Positions 1 through 17,968 of a stretch of DNA of 64,000 nt are shown piece after piece (the first letter of the stretch is position 1; each line of letters starts with the position of its first letter). The notes beneath the pieces were generated by a model. It was not told the DNA's origin, ran no database searches, and saw nothing but the letters and a program-made list of their open reading frames with translations. The stretch is from contig OX243822.1 of assembly GCA_945859605.1 (NCBI GenBank), positions 20,100,399 to 20,164,398 of the forward strand, given 5' to 3'. A program made the position numbers and the translations under genes. This DNA comes from Lumbricus rubellus (Eukaryota; Annelida; Clitellata; Crassiclitellata; Lumbricidae).

Positions 1-235
1 GATGACGTCACTGGTCACGTGGTTGGGGTTTAAAACGCCATATTTCCCCTACTCTCCACTGTCAAAACAAAATCGACCAACACAAGCTGTTCAAATCCGT
101 TGAGCCTTCATTCGAGTGTGGGGATGGGTTAGTGACCTAAACTCCAAGTCATTACAATTTTTCAACCGACTTTCTGGATGTAGAGGCTGACTAGAGATGA
201 TTAAGGAAAGATCGAGGTGAAAGAGGGCGAGGATT

Positions 236-575
236 GACCATGATTATGACGACGACGACGACGACGACGATGCTGATGATGATGACGACAAGGATGATGA
301 ATGATCGATGATGAATTATGGTGGTGATGATGGTGGTGATTATAATGATGATGTCGACGACGGCGACGATGTTGATGATGATGACGACGATGATTAAAAT
401 GAATATGGTGATGGTGGTGGTGGTTATGATGATGATGATGACGACGATGTTGATAGTGATGACGATGAGGGTGATTATGATGATGACAACGACGACGACA
501 ATGATGATGAATATGATGAATATGAATATGAAGATAATGATGATGATGATAATGACGATGATGACGGCGACGAAC
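236..575. repeat. GAT/GAC trinucleotide microsatellite
   Basis: A long imperfect array of gat, gac and gaa/tga triplets. Every frame stays open on both strands, giving runs of Met/Asp or Ile/Val that are not proteins. Purine-rich sequence without clear structure continues to about 1150. Confidence 0.9.
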
Positions 576-1219
576 ATACCCAGTAGGCCTACACCACCGC
601 GCCCAGCAAATATTAAGCCTACCAGCCTACCAGGTATGTTAGAGGACGAGGATATGACAAATGACTAAGCTGGGGGGGATGATGAGGTTTGATGAGTATT
701 AGGATGGGAGAGGATGACGATAAGAGTGGATTGAAGAATAGTGGAAATAACAAGAGATGGAGAGAAGATGCAAAGGATGAGAATAGGGAAATGTGTGAAA
801 AGAATGGAATAGAGATCGAGGATGAGCAGAGGAAGATTATAGCTACAGAAAAAGATGAACTGGAGGATAAGTGCAGTTGAGAGGCTGGGATGAAAAGATA
901 CATGTAGGGCCTAGATGGAAGGATAGCGATAGGAAAGTAAACAGGAGAGAAGAAAAGAGAATGACTGATTATAAGTGACGTGGTTATGGCAGATCAGAGA
1001 AGACAGCATGGAAGGAAGTACAGAGGGAAAAGCAGTAGGCTAAAGAAGACAACAAAGATCTTAAGCATGCAGCGAAGAAAACAATGAAAAAAGCAGTGAA
1101 GAAAGTATAGCTATAGGCCTATAAAGGAAATCACAGAAAAAGTACAGTAAAGGAAGGCCAGAGCAAATAATTTTGCTGAAGTGAGTTGAGGATAGAGTAG
1201 GCCTACGTACAATCAGTGG
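576..1219. other. gene-free stretch, nothing recognised
   Basis: A-rich sequence with scattered TAGGCCTA octamers. No splice-compatible exon, RNA gene or transposon terminus was recognised. Confidence 0.5.
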
Positions 1220-2641
1220 TTAAACCATTTACCGCCGACGTTGCGAAACGCAACGTACCGCTTAAAAATTATTGTGAAAAAATTAACCAGAGAAACCTGC
1301 ACACATCCATTTTTCTTACTTAGCCTAATGGGTGTTTACTAAGTCTGCTGTTACCAAATATAATGTTATTTATTGTCATCATATATTTTTTGAATTTGTC
1401 AAAATTTTGTCTTTTTGGCGCCTAATGGTTTTTAACTTTTGTTCAATAATGTTTTCCGCAGAACGAGTTAATTAGCCTAATATTTCCGAGAAGCGAAGCT
1501 GTCCGATTGGAATACTAATGTGAATAATTAACGTCAGTTGTTTATTAAATGTAGGCCTATAGGCCTATATCTCATTGTATGCTGAAACCGTATTCTGCGA
1601 AATTTTAATGTTGCGTTTTCGTAATATCGGCGGAATGCGCTAGCGAATTATGGTAGGCCTACGTACAATGCATGTAGTAGGCCTAACTCATATAAACTTA
1701 TAATTAGGCCTATGAACTTTCGATTGCTTACAAAAAACTACCTGAGGTAGGCCTACTCGGCGTTGCCCAGGGAATTTCGGGTTTCCGCTCCACCAGCACA
1801 AACTCCTGACAGCCCCTACCGGGGATCTCGGGAAGCTTCGACTTTCCCCCCGTCCTTGCCAGTATACCAACTACCTCGCCCTCTCAACACCATTCAGTTC
1901 CACGCTCTCCCACTCCACCCCGCCCTATTCCATACCCATCCCATCCAGCCCCACTCCTACCCATCCACGTCTGTCTCGTCCTAACATGCTTCCACAGTTG
2001 AAGTTCCACCGCTCTGGTGTTCCCATTGTTATCCAGTAAATTTAGGTTTGAGACTACTAACACCAACCGCCATTTCACACCTCACCACCATCCCACCCTA
2101 CCACCATCCCACCGCACCCCACCTCACCGGTCACACCTACCTCGCTCCCACCCCCGGAGTCCCCATTATCTTCTCTGAAGTAACCGGCGCTATCCATGAA
2201 ATTTTAAGGTAAAAGCTTTTGTTCACCCAGAAACTCAGCGCCCACCTCATCCCTGGTGTGTGGGGTGTGGCCTTATGGACGCTAGGTCACTATGGGGGCA
2301 CTGGGTCTAGCTGTCAGGTTAAAATTCCATGTGAAACCATGGCGAATATGAGGAAACAGCGATATTTGTGTTATTTTCCGCCCAAGCCCCCCCCCCCGCC
2401 CCAGTGAGGGGGTAAAAGCCAGTCCCTCCACTGGATGGCCCTGGCGGTCCTATGTTTAGGACGGTGCAAGGTTTCCGGTCAATATAGGCCTATATAGCTG
2501 CGAAAGTGTGGGCGTATATTCTGGAAAACACACATTACATTTCAGAAGTCTAGCCTATTGGCATCATATCGATGATATAGGCTACTATCAGCTGCAGCTT
2601 GATGCGGTGGCTATTTCTCATAGCGGCGGTAAATGGGTTAA
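1220..2641. mobile_element. TTAA-flanked piggyBac-like non-autonomous element
   Basis: The left end reads TTAA then ACCATTTACCGCCG, and the right end is its near inverse, CGGCGGTAAATGGG then TTAA. TTAA target duplications are the hallmark of piggyBac. The 1.4-kb interior has no transposase frame and holds a C-rich block at about 1880-2160 and several TAGGCCTA octamers. Pairing the two ends is an inference from the matching termini. Confidence 0.6.
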
Positions 2642-2833
2642 TTTGGTTTGTGTGGGCAGTGGGAAAGTAGTAGCCTATTAGCCACTAGTAGGCTACAGTC
2701 CTTTTGTATTTTTATCCAAGCAGATACAATTTCGCACTAATCACTAGGATTGAGACACAATAGTAATAACAGTAATAATAATAAAAATAATAATAATAAC
2801 AATAATGTCGTCTACTCTAGTCGTTGTCTCTAC
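2642..2833. other. spacer with AAT microsatellite
   Basis: Contains an (AAT)n tract at about 2760-2808, and ends in the 8-bp sequence GTCTCTAC (2826-2833), the left target duplication of the next element. Confidence 0.6.
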
Positions 2834-4518
2834 CATGGTCACGATGTAAGAATTTAGATGGTGACCTCACTCACGTCTCGAAATTGGATAATTTAATTAC
2901 ATTCACAAGATGGCAGCAGTGGCGCACCAAGAGTCGCTTTATCCATTACAATGTACATTTAATGCATAATGCTCCTACGTTTCTAAAGTAGTTGGAAGTG
3001 ATATTACGCACTCAATAGAACTTCTCTGTGCTCTGTAATGTTCCCTTGTTCCCTGTTCCTTATGTCTCTGGTCCATTATGTTCCCTATGACGGCTCTGTG
3101 ATGCTCCGTGTTCCTTGATCCCTGTGTTCCATAATGTTACCTAAGTAAAACAGGAACTGAGCTGCTTTGTGTTCCTTGTTCTCTAGCTCTTCTGGATCGT
3201 GTTCTCGTTCCTTGTTCCCATTTGTTCTATTCCCCTGTCCAATGGTTTCCAGTGCTTCTTGTTCCTTATGTTCCGTGTGGTGCTACGTGTTCCTTGTTCC
3301 TTATGTTCCATATTCCATATGTTCTCTGTGACATTCTGTGCTCCCTTAATTTGTGTTCCCTGTTCATTGTCCCTTTTTATTGTTTCATGTTCCTTGTTCC
3401 CTGTGTTTCTAGTTTCTATATTATCTGTTACCTTGTGTTCCCTCGTCCATGTTCCTTTGTTCCATGTGTTCCTTGTTCTGGTTTCTTATGTTCTCTGTTT
3501 CCCTCGGATCTCTTGTGATCGTGTCCCATAATTGTTCCTTAATGTCCCTGTGATGTTCTATGTTCCTGATGTTTCCTTGTTCCATATGTTCCATGTTCCC
3601 TGATCCATATTTCTTAGGTTCTCTGTTCTGTGTTCAATGCGTTTCATGATATTCTATATAGTGTTCCTCTGTCCCCTGTGATTCATGTTCCTGTGCCTTG
3701 TGTTCCATGTTATCTGTTCTATGTTGCATATGGTCCTACGTTCCATGTTCTGTTCCCTATGTTCTATTTAATTCTATGTTCCCTAATATTCTCTATAATG
3801 TTCCCTTGTTCCTTGTTCTATATTAATATTCTGTTCCCTGTTTCATGTTCCTTATGTTCTCTGTTCTGTGTTAAACAAGAAATATTATGTTCCTTAAAAC
3901 TCCCAATGATATTCCCGTGTTCCTGTTCCCTATGTTCCATGTTATCTGCTCTGTGTTCAATTAAACAAAAATAGTTTGTTCCACGTTCCATGATAATCCC
4001 ACTGATGTTCCCTGTTCCTGTTTCTTATGTTCAATGTCCTCTGTTATGTGTTTAATTTAAAAAATATTATGTTCCATGTTTCCTGCAATTACCTGTTCCT
4101 GTTCCTTATGTTCCTGTTCCTTATGTTCCATGTTCTTTGTTCAATAAAAATAGGCCTAGGCCTATTACGTTCCATGTTGCCTACTATTCCCTATAATATT
4201 CCCTTAATCCCTATTTGCTCCTTGCTCCTTGTTTCTCGTGTTCCATGTTATCTGTTCTGTGTTCTTATATCTACTGTGTTCCATGTTCCTTTATAGTTCC
4301 TTTCGTGTCGATTCGAACAGTTAACGGCAGCGCAACAAGGCTTTATTTCAAATATTCCACACACAAAATTTAGCGTAAACACAGCTCATCCACCGGTTAT
4401 ACGCCACACGAGAAGCGACTCTAGCGCCACCATCGACAGAAAAAAATCCTAGCCAAAATCAATACACATAAAAGATACGAAGTGAAGTCACCATCTTAAT
4501 TCTTACATCGTGACCATG
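2834..4518. mobile_element. DNA transposon with 8-bp TSD and TGTTCC-satellite cargo
   Basis: The direct repeat GTCTCTAC at 2826-2833 and 4519-4526 flanks inverted termini that begin CATGGTCACGATGTAAGAAT on both sides. About 40 of the first 43 positions match. A second matching block (about 2910-2940 against 4406-4432) suggests TIRs of about 110 bp with indels. An 8-bp duplication fits the hAT or P superfamilies. The interior is a degenerate array of ttcc/gttcc words, so its open frames are not genes. Confidence 0.75.
3030..4300. repeat. degenerate (TGTTCC/TATGTTCC) simple-sequence array
   Basis: About 1.27 kb built from variants of tgttcc, ttgttcc and tatgttcc with no fixed period. It fills the inside of the TIR element at 2834-4518. 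Confidence 0.85.
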
Positions 4519-4526
4519 GTCTCTAC

Positions 4527-6560
4527 AACACTTTCGTTTTTAGTCTAGCCGATATAAGGAGCGGCGGACGTGAATAAAGGGAAATTTTAGCGTGTGGGTT
4601 TTCCCCTGATTTCGTCTCTTTACTCACACAGCTGACTTCGAGCTAAACAAATAATAGGCCTACCAGACTTCACCGTTCGTTGAACTCGTTCCTAGCCTAC
4701 TGATACTGAACGCTTGCCAAGAATAAATCCCAGTAGGCCTAGGCCTAAGTAATTGAATCACCAGTTAGGCCTACTGCTCCGTTTTCTTTAGCCTAATCCC
4801 AAGGATTCTCTTGTTAGTCATTGGCCTAATCCGTTAACTTTCTCCTGAAATCACCCGACATAGCAGACAACAGTTCTCGCAATCCCGATCCATCAATCGA
4901 GATACGGGCGGCGACCTAAGCTTCTTTCCAGCGGTTTTCCTGTGCACATAATGTTTCCAACTGTCGCAGGTTCCGTCTTGAAGAGTTTATGTCGAATCGC
5001 GCAAAGTGGCGTCTGCAGAAAGCCTTTTATATGCACCAGAGGCACTTCGTTGCGGCTGTCGCCTCCCTGCCCTGGCAAGGATCCAAGTCGGTCGGATCAG
5101 TCGGACTTTAAGTTTGGCAGAACCTTAGGCCTACACAACAATCCGCCACCCTTGCTCACACACAGTTCTACAGAATTTTTGAATTATAGCTGGAGTAACA
5201 TTAACAATAAAGGGATTATAGGCGTTCCATGCACGTGAATTAACAATGGAAACGCAAGCCAAGAATTTTGAGATCAGTGGGAACGCCGTTCTCATCCACT
5301 TTAAATCCTGGATACGACAGATAGGCCCCCTACAGGCAAAGGGAAAGAGACAAACAGATAGATCTAGGCCTATAGAAATATAGGCCTAGCCTATATGCTG
5401 ATGGAAGAGAAGAAATTAACAGACTCAAAGCAGAGTGATTGGACACGCACGAACTAAATCAACACACAAAATTAATCATCTCAACAATAGGCTAATTATT
5501 GCGATTGATGCCTATAATAGTACATGTAGGCTAAACTCACGTATGCCTACCTGCTCTTTAGAGGCTTAAGTCGATCAAATCTTACTCTTTTTAACCTCTT
5601 AGGCGGCAGTTAGGCCCAACTGGGAAAACATTATTAGGCCTAACCAATTTGGTTAACCAGTGCTTGTTTTTTTTCTTATAGGAGCTAGGCTATAGGCCTA
5701 ATTGGACAAAATAACATTTTAAAAGTTTTTCTCTAAGCTAAGCCCCTTGTCTACGCCACTGTGGTTAACTACCAGCTCTTGGGGAATTAATTTGGCTTGG
5801 TGCCTAAAATAGGCCTAGGCTGCATGACGCATAGAAATATTGATCGGATAATGAGAAATCGTCTGTGTTTGGTCGTTATACTCTCTCTGGTAGCCTGTTG
5901 GGGTTAGAAAGAGAATCGTGTTCTTTATAGGCCTACCATCGATGGTCCTAAACTCGATCCGACACTGCTCACACTTCCGTCACTTCGACAGAAGGCCTAT
6001 CAGTTCAAAGCCGGGATAAAGGAGTAGGCTATAGGCTAGGGCAACGTTAATTGTCTTTGATATCACAGTCTTTAAACTGCAACAAGCCATCGTCCTATTT
6101 CTTTTTCGAGTAGGCTTATTTATATAATCAGCGTCTGACCGCCATGCAGCGTCAAGACCACGTAGGCCTACCATGCTATCATTCTGGGTAGGAGCCTAGG
6201 CCTATACAGTCTGCAACCGAGCCGGGAGTCGACGTAGGCCTATTGTTTCTTATTTATAGCCTAACTGTGATTTCAGGCATTGGTCCGTCAGCATATGCGG
6301 CTATGCGGCTATGCCCTACGTACAGTTTGCAGTAATATGCATTTTCAGTAGGCCTAGCCTATTAGGTAGATTATAATAGAAATAGCAGATTACCTCGGCT
6401 TGCACTGTCCTCACATGGAAACCTTAGAAGTATGCGCCATTGTCATCCATTCAAACGGAAGATTGGTGGTGAAAGATCTCAAACAATCAATTCATTGAGA
6501 AATTAGGCATAACCGGGTCAAGGTCGTAATATTATACGGTCGCTTTCCATTAAATTTCTG
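4527..6560. other. gene-free stretch rich in TAGGCCTA
   Basis: Many copies of aggcct/taggccta and no recognisable gene. A 98-codon plus frame at 4942-5238 begins with an Arg/Ser-rich stretch that resembles a mitochondrial presequence, but it has no good donor, no homology I recognise and no following exon. I treat it as chance. Confidence 0.5.
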
Positions 6561-6574
6561 CATTACAACATCAC

Positions 6575-6854
6575 GGGGGTGCTCGGTAGTACAGTGGTTA
6601 GCGCGCTGGACTGTCGACCAAGAGGTCGGGGGTTCAATTCGCCGCCGGGGCAGAAATTTGTAACGAGATTTCTGTTCCACAAAGCACCCCCTAGCCGACT
6701 CAGCTATGATGAGTACACTGACCTCACGGTCAGTGGATGATGAGACGGCGAGGGAGAGGATTGGCCACCGCCCTCATATGCCGAGGCCTTGAAAATGAAG
6801 TCGCTAACACTTCATCCCATTGGCTAGCCCTCCGGGCTAGCTAGGACGGGATAT
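6575..6854 (+). mobile_element. tRNA-derived SINE with 14-bp target duplication
   Basis: The head has A-box-like TAGTACAGTGGTTAGCGCG and B-box-like GGGGGTTCAATTC spaced as in a tRNA. A tRNA-unrelated body follows. The insert is bracketed by a perfect direct repeat CATTACAACATCAC at 6561-6574 and 6855-6868. The exact duplication marks a full-length, fairly recent LINE-mobilised insertion. Confidence 0.85.
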
Positions 6855-6868
6855 CATTACAACATCAC

Positions 6869-7529
6869 ACGTCCAGATCAAGCAACAAAGGATGATAATC
6901 CATAATTACTACAGGCCTACAAATCGTCCATCCCATTACCAAATTGACGCCTTAGATTTGAATTGCGTGAGCGGATTGGTAGGCCTTTTTGGATAGCAAC
7001 TGTAGGCCCTAAGCAGAATCGAAATCTCAAAATTTCTAGTGTTAGGCCTACCTTAAAGCCCAGCACAGGCCACCACTAATTAATGAGTGCTGAATGACAA
7101 GTCATCATAATCGTAAACTCGGAATTCCCAGTGCCCACAAAAGCCAAGTCGCGGGGACCAGCTTATTCACACGAGCTTAGTCAAAACAAAGTCGATGGGC
7201 AGGGGTCAAGATCCGGAGTCAGGCACGGAGTTAGATAATGTTTAGAGTTGAAACGGTTGGGAAGTGAAAATTTTAGTGAAGAAATGAAGGAAGGGCAAAG
7301 CAGTGCTATGGAGGATGAGGAGCGGATTGGACGAAGTGGCTGAATGGTGAATAACTGATGAATATAGGACGGCTGGGATGAATGAAGTGTATTGTGAGTG
7401 AAAGGACTATGAATTCTATTCGTTCAGGTATTTTAAGCCAGTGGGCCTTGTACAAGTCTGGTAACCATTCACCCATTAACACCGATTCAAGCTGGTTTTC
7501 ATTCACCAGTCATTCTAGATACCAGGTAA
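6869..7529. other. gene-free stretch, nothing recognised
   Basis: Unique-looking sequence between two SINEs; no exon, RNA gene or element terminus recognised. Confidence 0.5.
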
Positions 7530-7760
7530 GTGGGGCGCTGTGTTGTAGTGGGGCGCTGTGTTGTAGTGGGTACGTTCGTCGCTTTGCAGCCGAAGGGTTG
7601 CAGGTTCGAATCCACCTCAAGGCGTCGCATAGGGACCTTGTGCAAGTCCTTCACTCGCAATTGCTCAGCGCTTTGGCGTGAAGTTAAGATGCAGTGTCTG
7701 CGCTGCAGTCGAGAGCGCCTCTGAGTAGAGAGAACTTGAAGGGGTGCACATACAAACAAA
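7530..7760 (+). mobile_element. tRNA-derived SINE (family A)
   Basis: The B box reads GGTTCGAATCC. The body contains the family-A words CAAGTCCTTCACTCGCAATT and GAGCGCCTCTGAGTAGAGA, ending CTTGAAGGGGTGCACATACA with an ACAA-rich tail. The 5' end carries a tandem duplication of an 18-bp segment (GTGGGGCGCTGTGTTGTA). Confidence 0.8.
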
Positions 7761-9030
7761 ACAACATCCTGTCAGAATGGTGGAACACTATTCAACACAG
7801 TAGAATTGATTATGCAATAACTTTGCACAATAACGTTTTTATTCAAAGACATTAATCATCAATAACAATGTACCATTTTTTAACTTTGTTGAAATTATAA
7901 CAGACTACAGACTGCATAAAATCTGCACAGAAATTACAAATTTAGACATTGCAGACTAAAATAGAACATAGACTTTCTTTATTACAATTATAACAAACTA
8001 TATGCAATTTTAATAGGAACCTGCATCTCACAAATTTTCAGTCGAAACAAATTTTGAATCGAAGTAAGAGTTCGAAAATTTAATCATATCAAAGGCACTA
8101 GTTTGTTATTCATTTTAGCGTATACTTGATAGCACAATATCAATGGAGGCCGAATAACTTTTAAGCAGTTTGAAATCAATTATAAAAAAATTAAATTATT
8201 CAACAGAATTAAAATAACAGATAATTTTCTTAAATTATTACCCAAAACACTATCATGTCCTGGTTATATGTTCATTAAAGTCAGCAATTCACTTTAATGT
8301 TAAAATCACGCAATAAACAATTCATGGAGCCTCTTGGACCAATACGATGCCAAAAACCAAATCTTTATTATGTCATGCACAAATCAAAGCTTCAGCGTTT
8401 AATTTAGAAAGGGTGTAGTGTGTATGTAATTATCCATCCTACAACTGAATTAACTCTCTCGAACAAACAGACAGTTTGAGGCCTCGAGAGCAAGTAAATA
8501 ATTTTTTGAATCATGACAACATTCTCAATTCAAATCAAACCAAATGCCATTCAAATTCATTTCGAACTGATTATATATCAAAGCCTTGCAGGTCCATAAA
8601 TGTTATTGAGAGCAGATAATAAAAAAACACCAGTGGTCAAATTACAATGTCATGCTGGTCAACAAAACCACAACAGACATGTAAATTAAGAGGAATGAGA
8701 AATTTATGAGAAACAAGATTTTAATTGTGGCCTAAATTTAACAACTCACGGAGCTGCATGAAAACACAAGCAAGTGACATCAGACATTAGTTTGCTGCTA
8801 ATGCTTTAATTCATCTTATCAGATGCAGAACTTAAACCAATTTAACAGACTACTTACACATATTATAATTACATGTAATAAATTGAAAAGGAAAATTATC
8901 ACACCGTAAGTTATTACCAATTTTACACAAATATAAATGGTAATATAACTGTGAAAGAAATAACCCCTCAAAGTTCAGAAAAAAATGCTCAAATTTGTCA
9001 ATAGTTTATTATCAAATACTGGCTTATAAA
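7761..9030. other. AT-rich stretch downstream of the BiP-like gene
   Basis: No gene seen. I looked on the minus strand for a further exon encoding a KDEL/HDEL-type tail for the BiP-like gene and found none. Part may be 3' UTR if the gene uses a distal poly(A) site. Confidence 0.5.
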
Positions 9031-9037
9031 CATTCTG

Positions 9038-9182
9038 AGGGTATTTTTCATGTTAATACATAAGCAAGTGTTTGCTGCTAGAGAGACTGAATGTGGTTAA
9101 ATTTATTTGAAATAGAAATTTAACCACATTCAGTCTCTCTAGCAGCAAACACTTGCTTATGTATTAACATGAAAAATACCCT
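9038..9182. repeat. 67-bp perfect palindrome with 11-nt loop
   Basis: Arms 9038-9104 and 9116-9182 are exact reverse complements over 67 bp, with loop 9105-9115. It starts about 110 nt downstream of the BiP-like stop codon on the transcribed (minus) strand, so it is probably in the 3' UTR. A minus-strand AATAAA (9107-9102) sits where the left arm meets the loop. Confidence 0.95.
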
Positions 9183-9290
9183 GTAAATTCGAAAAGTCTG
9201 TGACTTTGTAGTAACTTAACACAGAGACCATAGCTAAATGTTAAATATAATAAAAGATATTCACGTCCCTTCACATGCTCTTACGACTGC

Positions 9291-16855
<7,565 letters not shown>

Positions 16856-17364
16856 CTGTTGAGAAAATAAATTAGAACAGTAAAATTAAGTCAGCCGTAA
16901 AAACTTACAGATTACTCAATCAAATTAACAATGATTATTTATGGAAGCAGTCTATTACAACAGGTTTATGTTTAACTATGGTTCAAAAGGATGCAGTAAA
17001 TTATGCACCAACAAAAATGTCGGTTACTTTACATAAGATAAAAAGGCACTGATAAAATTATGGATAGGCATGAATAATTAATGATTAATACACACTGGTG
17101 AATAATACTCAGAAAATCAAAGTTCCTTCATACTGCTCATACAAAATTTCAACAGATCTACAACTGGTCAAAGGAAAAGATGTAAAAAAATAACCTCAAC
17201 CAAAACCCGCAAAACACCACTTATCAAACATAACCTATCGAGAACAGTAACGTCTTTACGCCACCGCCTGCTGTCTGAAATATTAATTAACAAGATCAAT
17301 TATAAAGTCAACTGTCATGTTAGATCAGTAATTAATGCATACGACACATGTCTAACTCATTTAT

Positions 17365-17690
17365 TTATTTAGGATATTTTACATAGTGCCTCTTCAAGGT
17401 AGACTACTCAGAAGCGCTCCCAGCCCAACCATGGCTGAACAAGACAGAACTTTGTGAGATTCTCAATGAACAGAGTAGAGTGATCCCAAGAAAATAAGCG
17501 CAGTGTAAAGGGAGGCCATTCCAGGTTGTCGGACCAGGATTGATGGATATACGAATGCATGGATGAATGTAGGAAAAGGAGCAATTTGCTCAAACATAAC
17601 AATAGCATGTCTTCAAGAAACTTATTTGACGTGCTTCTGAAATGACAATGCCTGCCTACAATCGAATACAATGATCTTTCAAACGTTGCA
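17365..17690 (-). mobile_element. L2/CR1-like LINE 3' fragment
   Basis: The minus strand encodes a degenerate LINE ORF2 C-terminus (W..PPFTLRLF pattern) followed by the tail GGGAGCGCTTCTGAGTAG..CTTGAAGAGGCACTATGTAAA. It lies between BPTF exon 17969-18188 and the BiP-like gene. Confidence 0.6.
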
Positions 17691-17702
17691 CTCAGCTGTT
17701 AT

Positions 17703-17911
17703 CAAAGGCGTAGGGGACATTCCAGCAGTGGGGAGAATGAGACTTTCGCCCGGAAAATTTTGGCCGTCGGGCCGAAATCTTTAAAAAATTCCCATCACTT
17801 TTGCCCAAAAATTGTTTTACTTTTGTCCAGGTGTGCTTGCCCGAAAAATCAGACTTGCCCAAAATTTGGTGGTCATTTGCCCCTCTAGAACCCCCGTCTC
17901 CTACGCCTATG
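17703..17911. mobile_element. hAT-like MITE, TIR CATAGGCGTAGG type
   Basis: Left CAAAGGCGTAGGGGAC and right GTCTCCTACGCCTATG are imperfect inverted termini. A perfect 8-bp duplication GCTGTTAT lies at 17695-17702 and 17912-17919. It lies just downstream of the last BPTF exon found. Confidence 0.85.
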
Positions 17912-17968
17912 GCTGTTATTTCCCTGGATTAGAAAACTCCCTGGCTTGAATGACCAATGGCCACATAC

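Noticed and set aside
191..668. Poly-Met/Asp and poly-Ile/Val frames
   Set aside because: Shadows of the GAT/GAC microsatellite.
3199..4296. Cys/Phe/Leu-rich frames that look like membrane proteins
   Set aside because: They arise from the TGTTCC satellite inside the TIR element.
4942..5238. 98-residue plus-strand frame with a mitochondrial-presequence-like start
   Set aside because: No recognisable family, no good donor and no downstream exon; composition alone is not enough.
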